Shown: piece by piece, positions 56,345 through 64,000 of the stretch
Layout: each line of letters starts with the position of its first letter
Position numbering within the stretch: position 1 is the stretch's first letter
Assembly: GCF_012489685.1 (NCBI RefSeq)
Contig: NC_080043.1
Span: 63,915,920 to 63,979,919, forward strand
DNA: 64,000 nt
Origin: Lotus japonicus
Lineage: Eukaryota > Streptophyta > Magnoliopsida > Fabales > Fabaceae
Direction: 5' to 3'
Notes under the pieces: generated by a model
What the model was told of the DNA's origin: nothing
The model's database searches: none
Seen by the model: only the letters and a program-made list of their open reading frames with translations
Made by a program: the position numbers and the translations under genes

Positions 56345-57504
56345 AAAAATTCGTCCTCGAATTTTATAGTTTTCGCTAGCTTTGAGTTACCAATAGCAAG
56401 AGATACTTCTCACGTATGATTACTCCATGTTCCCAAGACTTCTCTTAACTAGATGTTCCTCACCAAAGAACTTTCACTGAATCAATTCTCGTAGAATTCA
56501 TACACTTCCCTCTCATATCAACCAAGACTACCGGATATTCCATATATAAGATAAAACACATGGACTCAGTTTCCCTTTTTACCAAACCATGCCACTCCTT
56601 CGGAGAAACACTTAAAACACATGGTCGCTAATTGCAACCTCAAAAATGTGTCACCTCCTACCAGCATAAGACTTTTGTCTACCTTGAGCTGTAACCAAAC
56701 GATCTAAACTAGCTTAACTATCTTTACTGCATCCTAGATAAGTCCTAAGCATATAGGCTTAGCTTCTCTAACTTCAACCCGACTTATTAGTGATTTGCAA
56801 AGCGGAGGATTTAAATAGTGTCATCTGAATTCTAGACTGACAGCTATAAGCAATTCCCAAGAAGGATAACAACTAATCTGAATTCCCTCCATGTACTATA
56901 ACACAAACTCAAAGCATATCCTCTAACTTCTTAATAGTCCTTCTCATGCTTGTTAGAGCAATAGCTTGAGAAGAAAAACAATACTTAAATTCAAGTGAGT
57001 CCTCAAAGCAATTCAAGAAAGACTTCCACAGTTATGCCATGAATTGAGTTCCTCCATAATTATAGGCACATGGGCAAGGAGGGTAAATAATCACTTTTAT
57101 CTGAGTAAAGCTTAGTATAATGAGCTACAGTATAAGTACTACTCATAACCAAGAAATGTGCATACTCAATCAATTGACCCATAATCACTGATACAAAATC
57201 ATAACGTATTAAATTCCTAAGCAACCTCTCACCAAGTTCATAACAACACGTCCTCACTTTCTCTATGATATCTTAAATAGATTGAAGCAACATTGCTTGC
57301 TTTTGTGTTAAGCCTTCACCTACCAGCTTTCTAAACATTCAGAAGCCATTTTTTTTTCTATATCTTTCTTCGTCCTTTCCCACCAGTAAAATCCCTTTAC
57401 ATCTTGATACAATTTTTTTTTTTGTTTCCTAGAACCTTGATGTCTGGTTTAAAAATAATGATAGAAGTCCTCTAATATTTTCCTCCTCAAACTATTTATA
57501 TTAG

Positions 57505-57660
57505 GCACACACAACTCTTTTCTTTTGATAAACAAAGATTGTATTAGAGGGAGCACAAGGGGTGCCCCAAACCCAAAATATATAGAGAAGTTACATAAGG
57601 AAGAGAAAATCCAAGAAGAGGATGTGCACGAAAGGCACAAACAGCAGTACAGCTACAACA
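57505..57660. repeat. Retroposon-tail-like insert in the gypsy interior
   Basis: TTTTGATAAACAAAGATTGT and GGGAGCACAAGGGGTGCCCC resemble the 3' untranslated end of plant LINE-type retroposons. The borders are not clear, and this is a weak call. Confidence 0.3.
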
Positions 57661-58216
57661 TCTATCAGTAAGAGCGTAAAATACAACAGATGCAATGAAA
57701 AGCAATGTTAATCCTTTCATCTTAAATATACCCAGCAGAATTGATCATTTAGAATATCACCATTGGCTGCACCAAACACAGAGACACGGATAGACAGGTC
57801 AATTACTCCATTGCCACCACATAAATCATCTTACAAACTATCTAGTCGAATAGGAACTCAAGCAAGCAACATGATTCTCAATCCATTCATACATGGAAAC
57901 CATAAAATTCTTCTCCTTCACCTTGAGCCACAACCAAACTCTATACTGAATCAGGTCTAATGCTTTTACAATATGAAATTCTTCTCCCCTAAATATCACA
58001 CCATTTCTCAGATGCTAGATTACCCCAACCGTTGCTATCTAAATTTAGAACCAGCACCTTTATCAGCATGTTATCCCTCACACCAGCCCTGAACTGAGTA
58101 AAATGATCCCCCACCGAAAATGGAACACAACTATCATTCAAGTCATAAAATGTTATCGAATTCTACTGAAAGTGTGGAACCTTTTCACTTCAAAATTCCT
58201 CTACAATCTTCACCAC

Positions 58217-58441
58217 CTACGAATATTGACCTTGATCACGTTTAACATCAACAATCAAATCATCAACCAAATTTAAACGAATTTGTACAAAAGTCAACAA
58301 TGAGTTGGGATGGACAATCCCAAACATAACTCTTCTATTAGCAAGCTTATGGTGCTCTTCTTTATCCTCAGAATAGACAAGAATATCTTCAATAAACACA
58401 ATCACCAAGTGCTTAAGGCATGACTTAAAGATGCGGTTCAT
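58217..58441 (-). pseudogene. Gypsy reverse transcriptase scrap
   Basis: MNRIFKSCLKHLVIVFIEDILVYS is recognisable as the Ty3/gypsy block around the catalytic YxDD, with the first Asp changed (FIED in place of FIDD). The frame degrades after EEHHKL. Seen in sequence: a dead catalytic site. Confidence 0.75.
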
Positions 58442-59355
58442 TCAATTCTTAAAACAGCATTGGCATCACTAAGTCTAAAGGCACGATGAATAACTCATTA
58501 TGACCATAGTAACATTATGAAATCCTTAAATTGATGATACACATATCACAAATCAGTTTTTTTTCTCCAAAACAACATTGAGCTCCTTATAGCCGATCAA
58601 ACAAACGTGGGAAACTTTATCTCCATGTTGGGCGGTACACCATAAATTACATTTAGAAGTTCACACATCGTAAAAAAATCTCTTATCGTGTTTATTTAAG
58701 CCTTTTGAGTATCCCTTATCAAAACTAAGTATCCTTGACAACCCTTCCCTAGTAACCTGCTAGTTCTCAATTTTGAAATTAGATTACATGGTTCCCAACT
58801 TCACTCACCCTGAATGAGAAAGATGACTCTCTAGGTAATTCAAATCTCATTACTTACTATGTCCGTCCAAAATATCATGATACCAAAAGATCACATCAAG
58901 ATCAGCAATTCCTAAAGCTATGATTTCTACCAACAACTCTCAATATCTAATGGATACCTCAAATGAACGGTGTACAAAATTAACTATAGAAAACTCTCCA
59001 TGAGATGTAGCCACAAGCCCATAACCAACATATCATTTAAAGAAAGAGAAAGTTTTCCAACTTTAGAAGCATACCAAAAATGGTACAATTGAGTATATAG
59101 CTTTAGGATCAAAGGGAAACTAGCATCTCAAGAATATATAGAAAGTATACTTGTAACCATGCATTGGTAGCCTAAACATCCTAAAAAAGTAAACACAAAA
59201 GCTAGAGTCTGACCTCTACTCAGCTATCTTTGATCTCTACAATGAGATCTTCTACCACTTTGTTGTTTCTAGTGACAGGGTTTAACCCACTGTCATGATT
59301 CGAATGATTATTATGTGACCTCTCAAGTCATTGTTTCTTATGAAAATATGGTGAT

Positions 59356-59547
59356 TTAATGCTGGGTTTCATTCTTCCGCTGCTCTACTTGACACACCAA
59401 ACTTAAAACCTTGGTAAAAGTATAATTCAACCGAACCATGTGTCCAAATAGATATTTTCCTAGTCCCCTAACAAACCTCCTAGCACACATTTCCTCAATA
59501 AGAGAATAAGGAGAATATATATCAACATATACAGCTAAAATGGGCAC
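59356..59547 (-). pseudogene. Gypsy gag scrap
   Basis: The text CARRFVRGLGKYLFGHMVRLNY resembles the retrotrans_gag block of chromoviruses. It lies upstream of the reverse transcriptase scrap in the element direction, as expected. Confidence 0.55.
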
Positions 59548-60439
59548 TATACTTGGTTACTGTCATGCCTTCAGCCTTCTTCAGTCACTTAAACTCCCAA
59601 GTTATGCCATCCCTAACACACTACAGAAGGAAACAATATATAAATTTTTGCTAAGAAATCAGTCCATGCTAACGGAGGCGATCTCATCGTTCTCGTATGC
59701 ATAAAGTCAACAAACCAATCATATGCTAGTACTACACCATCTAACTGGAATGATGTTAACTCCACCGCTCTAATGTGTGCTCATCCCAGTGCTCTCCATA
59801 GTCCCCCTAAATCACTACCCTATGTTGTTCCTCAATTGCACAACTACTAGAAAATTAGAATAATTAAGCTTCATGTGACCAGTTAATACGACCTCAATCT
59901 GTCTAATGGCACTCACTTGTTACTTTCCTCTGTCGAACCTCTAACTGACGCTCATAAATTTTCTTATGTGGGTTCCCTAGTTGCTGCCCAACAACTACTC
60001 CAACACGTTATTTCAGATCATGTTATAACTCCTTCGGACCAACTGTAAGCTCTGACATCCCTTAAATTCATTACCTCAATATAAACACCTTACGTTGCCT
60101 ACATCAGCGAACAACCAACGCCTACCAACAATGGTCCTTGGCATACATTACAACGCCAACCACGACCGCCTTGAAGAGGATCCTAGTAAGCTAACTCATC
60201 TTCTAATGAAAATCCTAATTTAGGTGGCATACTCACTAAACAAAGAACATTCATCGAATATAAGAAATGACTCAGATTTTTGTGAATGAGGAACGAACTC
60301 AAATCACACTTGGAAAGAACATTAAGACTCTCATGAGACGTTAATAGCATCTTTGAAGTAAGTTGTGCCGCGGTTCACAATTTACTAGAAAGATTCTATC
60401 ACTACCTCATGTCTGCAGCTATTAGGACCTAAAGCCAAA

Positions 60440-60452
60440 GCTCTGATACCAA
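60440..60452 (-). other. tRNA-iMet primer site of the gypsy element
   Basis: TTGGTATCAGAGC on the minus strand, three bases from the LTR. The same primer type is used by Tekay/Del-like chromoviruses. Confidence 0.85.
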
Positions 60453-60455
60453 CTT

Positions 60456-63415
60456 TGTCACGACCCAAAATCCCAAGTCGTGACCGGCGCACAGACTACC
60501 ACCATAGCCTAGCAAGCCTCATCCTTATAGGATCATTTTTCAAACAATTTATTCAAAATAATCATGCACACAAAATTTGTAAAATTTTCAGCAGAATCTC
60601 CTTTGTATTTTCAATAGTTTCAAAATAACAACATCTGTCAATAAGCTCTTCCATGACCAGTATTTCAAGTAAAATGTCAACTCTTAAAATAAAACAATAA
60701 AGGCTTAATTGCACTTTTGGTCCCCCACGAATAACAAATGTGCATTTTTGGTCCTAAACATTTGAAAATAGCAGAATCAGTCCCACACGTTTGTCTCCGT
60801 TAGCGTTTTTGGTCCCTCCGTTAAAATTCTAACATAAGTTACTTATTGCACCCACATTTTACTATTCTCACCCCTCACTAGGACCAGAAATGCACATTTA
60901 TCATTCGTGGGGGACCAAAAGTGCAATTAAGTTTAAAAAATAAAAAAAACCAAGAAACCCATCAACCACTTCTTCTTATTCTTCTTCTCCCAATTCCCAT
61001 CTCTCCTTATGCTATGTTATCTGTCCATACCCAGGTGTAGGTTCATCATTAACTTCCAATGAGAACCTGTAAGAAAAAATAAGTATAAGTTTGAAAACTA
61101 ACACTCGTATCTCACATGTTTGTGCATGATGAGTACTTGCAGGCCCTGGCAATAAAGACTTGCAACCATGTGTGTGAATGGATAAAAGATGTGGAAAATG
61201 AAATATTTTTGCTAGGAGCTAGCCCATTTTCATGGTGATTCCCATGCAAATACTGTAAACATGTACAATAATTTTAATTTAATGCAGTGATGCCAACAAG
61301 AAGTGGAAGCCATTGTGGATCATTAAAAGGAAATATTTCTCTAATCATTTAAGAACTTGATGGAGAAGAAGAAGTGGTTGGTGGGTTTCTTGGTTTTTTT
61401 ATTTTTTAGGCTTAATTGCATTTTTGGTCCCCCACGAATGATAAATGTGCATTTATAGTCCCAGTGAGGGGTGAGAATAGTAAAATGGGGTGCAATAAGT
61501 AACTTCTGTTAGAATTTTAATGGAGGGGACCAAAAACGCTAACGGAGACAACTGTGTGGGTTTGATTCTGCTATTTTCAAACGTTTAGGACAAAAAATGC
61601 ACATTTATCATTCGTGGGGGACCAAAAATGCAATTACAATCCCAAAGGAATTAACTAAAAGACACCAACATAACAATTTGCCAAAGGAATTAAGTCGAAT
61701 GATCTGAATCTGACAACAGTCTGCTACTCAGTTGCCTGAAAATCTGTGGAGGGCAATAAGGAATGGGGTAAGTCACAAAGACTTAGTGAGCAATCAACAA
61801 CCGCCATGAACAGGAAGGGGAAACATTACAGGCACGAGTTTTTCGATCTCAACTCAGTTTAGATAATCACTATCAGCAACAATATTAGTTCAAACCATTT
61901 CAATGCTACAAGTACTGAAACTCATAAAGGTCATAAATAATTATGTCAAATAGATAAGTTAAAATCATGTCAAAAAGTGAAGACATTTAAAATCTGAAAA
62001 TTAATGTAATAGGGTCACACATGTAGAACCGTGAGGCGGCTCCATCTCGCTGATAGCCCTCTCCTCCTAAGGAATGGCCTCTCCGATAGGGGCGACTCCA
62101 TCTAGCGGATAGCCCTTTCCTTTCTCAAGTCACTTCGTGTCATCGGTGGAAGCTACATCTCGTTGATAGCCCTTTCCTCTTAAGGATTATTTTACCCAAG
62201 AGGCGGCTCCATCTAACGGATAGCCCTCTCCACCCGGAATCATGTCATATCTCATCAATCTCATCGGGGGAAGCTACATCTTGTTGATAGCCCTTTCCGT
62301 GCACTGGCGGCCCCATCTAACAGATAACCCTCTCCTCCCGGAATCAAACTAGCTAGGTGCACCTAGGTCGTTACCTCCGCTAACGGCTACGAGGTTCTAT
62401 CAAGTATCCCCAAAACCGTTTCCCAAACCAATACAAGTCTCAGCGACAGTCTCAAAATCAGTTTTCAATTGCTCATCAAAGCTTTTCAAAATAACATTCT
62501 CAATATCAACTTTTCAATGCTCATCAAAGCTTTTCAAGTTCACAATCTCAATTTCACATAATTTCCAAATTAACCCAATGTCATTCTCTTCTCATACCAA
62601 TTCATAAAACATGCTCAAAATCAATTTCATAAAATCAGCTTTCAGAGTTCAAGAATGATAATCAAACATACTAAAACACGTTTTCCCAATTTAGATAAAT
62701 AGGCAATATGATAAAGTAATTAAATCAGTTATAAGACTGTTAAAAATATGTCATAGCAGTTGAAAATCACTCACAATTACAAAGAATCAACACGATTGCT
62801 CCCAACAACTTCCGGACTCACGAACGAACCACTAGCCGCGAATCTGAACTAGCAAATAAGAAATTGCAAACCTTCAGATGCTATTATCTCATGTTATACT
62901 ACTCAGGAGCAACTATAAAATCATCAATTTCATGCTCAAAGTCCTAAAAACAATTATACTTAATTCTAACATATGTTATAATACTATTCTTTAAATCAAT
63001 GAGTTGTGGGTATACCTCAAAAGTCAAATAAACAACCTTGAAGATGTGAGTACTCTTCTCTTTCCTCATAGCACAAACCCTAAGTTCCAATGTTTATCTC
63101 AAAAGCCATTTCACTTGAACATCACAATTTTCCTTCACGAGAATGTGGTTTTTGTAATAGGATTTGGTGTGGGTTTTGCTGTGTAGAAAAATAAAAGGAT
63201 AAAATAGAGAAGAGGATGAAGGTTGCAGTCGAAAGGCACAGAAAGGGAATTCACGAGAGAGAGAGAGAAAGAAGTTATATGGATTTGACAAAATAAGGTA
63301 ATGGGTGGGGTTGGTGCCGTGTGGGTTTATATTTGCTAGGTTATTTTTAGTTTTTTTTTTATTGTTTTGCTTCTTAGTTACTATATATATCTATAAAATA
63401 TATCAGGATGTTTCA
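60456..63415 (-). repeat. 5' LTR of the gypsy element, with an insertion
   Basis: 2960 bp because of the 935-bp insertion at 60702-61636. Outside this it is close to the other LTR; a stretch of about 60 bases next to the insertion is missing compared with 54490-54560. Confidence 0.9.
60702..61636. mobile_element. Element with long, internally palindromic inverted arms (935 bp)
   Basis: The left arm (60702 to about 60990) and right arm (about 61355-61636) are near-perfect inverse complements over about 285 bp, from GGCTTAATTGCA to CAACCACTTCTTCTT. Each arm is itself bounded by inverted copies of TTAATTGCACTTTTGGTCCC, so a smaller hairpin sits inside each arm. The 360-bp centre has no coding frame. 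It interrupts the 5' LTR of the gypsy element, since the other LTR lacks it. The superfamily is uncertain (foldback or Mutator-like). Confidence 0.85.
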
Positions 63416-64000
63416 TAATATCGATTGGAGATGGTATGAACTTGAGCAAGTGGCTTTATAGAACAATAAAACGTCATCTGCAAAGACGATATGAGACAAG
63501 GGTAGGCCTCGCCTCGATAGTTGAATTGTGGATGCAAAGCCTTCTCACTCACTGCACGTTGTATACGAACAAATGGTTTTTCCATGCATAAAACAAACAG
63601 ATAAGAAGACATAGGATCACTTTGCATGAGCTCTTTGCTAGAATGGGACCAAGGAAGGCGGGAGTCATTCCAAGAAGAAAATAACAAATATCGCGAGAAG
63701 GTAGACAATGGGGGGGGGGGGGGGTAATTGACCCCACTAAAGTTTCAAATGTTAGACCAATGGTATACTCAGTATTTGGATATCAAGTTTTATATTGCCC
63801 CATAAAACTAGAAGTTCCTCCACAGCCAAAAAATTGTGATCTCACATGTTTTTCTCTCTTCCCTAGACCACTCGCTCATACCAAACAAGGCTTGTTTCAA
63901 CTATAACTTTCTCATTCTAAAATTATCTCTACCAGACATAATGTAATTTTTTTTACCTTTTTAACTTCTATTCTCAAATGTTGCGATCCACTTTTTTATT
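63416..64000 (-). repeat. LINE-derived unit copy 3 (runs to the window edge)
   Basis: Matches copy 2 from TAATATCGATTGGAGATGG onward, including the reverse-transcriptase block SDPMSSYLFVLCMEKPF on the minus strand. It contains a G run at 63711-63724. It joins copy 2 directly if the gypsy element and one TAATA are removed. Confidence 0.85.

Larger units (their letters stand above)
54247..63415 (-). mobile_element. Old Ty3/gypsy element with diverged LTRs
   Basis: The LTRs are 54247-56329 and 60456-63415, both TGTCACGACCC to GATGTTTCA, flanked by TAATA (54242-54246 and 63416-63420). A tRNA-iMet primer site at 60440-60452 and a polypurine tract at 56330-56344 show that it reads right to left. 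The interior (4.1 kb) keeps only scraps of gag and reverse transcriptase. The large number of stops and the LTR differences show that it is old. The FIxDDILVYS-type reverse transcriptase scrap and the primer site fit a Tekay/Del-like chromovirus, but no chromodomain is visible. Confidence 0.9.

Noticed and set aside
1..64000. tRNA, rRNA or miRNA genes
   Set aside because: I saw no tRNA cloverleaf with A and B boxes, no rRNA text and no convincing miRNA hairpin outside transposon palindromes. A tRNAscan run would be decisive.

Overview
The window is nuclear DNA of a flowering plant, most likely a eudicot and probably a legume. It is AT-rich, host genes have introns with GT-AG borders, and most of the sequence is nested transposable elements. 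The legume guess is inference from the style of the Sirevirus (env-like gene after pol, 12-base tRNA-iMet primer site) and of the other repeats; no single feature proves it. A run of exactly 100 N at 6495-6594 is an assembly gap of unknown size.

Only two host genes look intact, side by side at 41.9-50.4 kb. One is a six-exon SWEET2-type sugar transporter (minus strand, 235 codons). The other is a seven-exon chloroplast BASS1-type sodium/metabolite cotransporter (plus strand, 403 codons). In both, the exons I placed join in frame. Their introns carry MITEs.

1-17.0 kb: part of a long LTR (1-4624), a broken Ty3/gypsy gag with its primer site and part of an LTR (4625-6494), the gap, then a minus-strand Sirevirus (6595-16999). 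The Sirevirus has gag, pol with one stop codon, an env-like gene with one frameshift, a short oppositely oriented coiled-coil gene with its own TATA box, and a 5' LTR. Its 3' LTR is not in the assembly.

17.0-28.8 kb: a decayed Mutator-like transposase gene with a SWIM finger and an OTU protease domain. It is cut on the left by the Sirevirus and in the middle by a small Athila-like LTR element (18177-23574, target duplication CTTAC). It is followed by a 311-bp tandem duplication of its 3' end and by a fragment of a host gene resembling the OB-fold protein HROB, which ends in the same last codons as the transposase gene. A solo LTR (25889-27272, target duplication AAACT) sits inside a HROB-like exon. 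LINE debris follows.

28.8-41 kb: four solo LTRs, three of them with exact 5-bp target duplications and one with a single mismatch, a hAT-like non-autonomous element with an 8-bp duplication, and an RHM (UDP-rhamnose synthase) pseudogene cut by one of the LTRs.

44-46 kb: a CCACCA-type low-complexity block split by a solo Sirevirus LTR. 50.8-64 kb: LINE RNase H and reverse-transcriptase debris, including three copies of a roughly 590-bp LINE-derived unit. An old Ty3/gypsy element (54247-63415, target duplication TAATA) separates the second and third copies, and its 5' LTR carries a 935-bp element with long, internally palindromic inverted arms.
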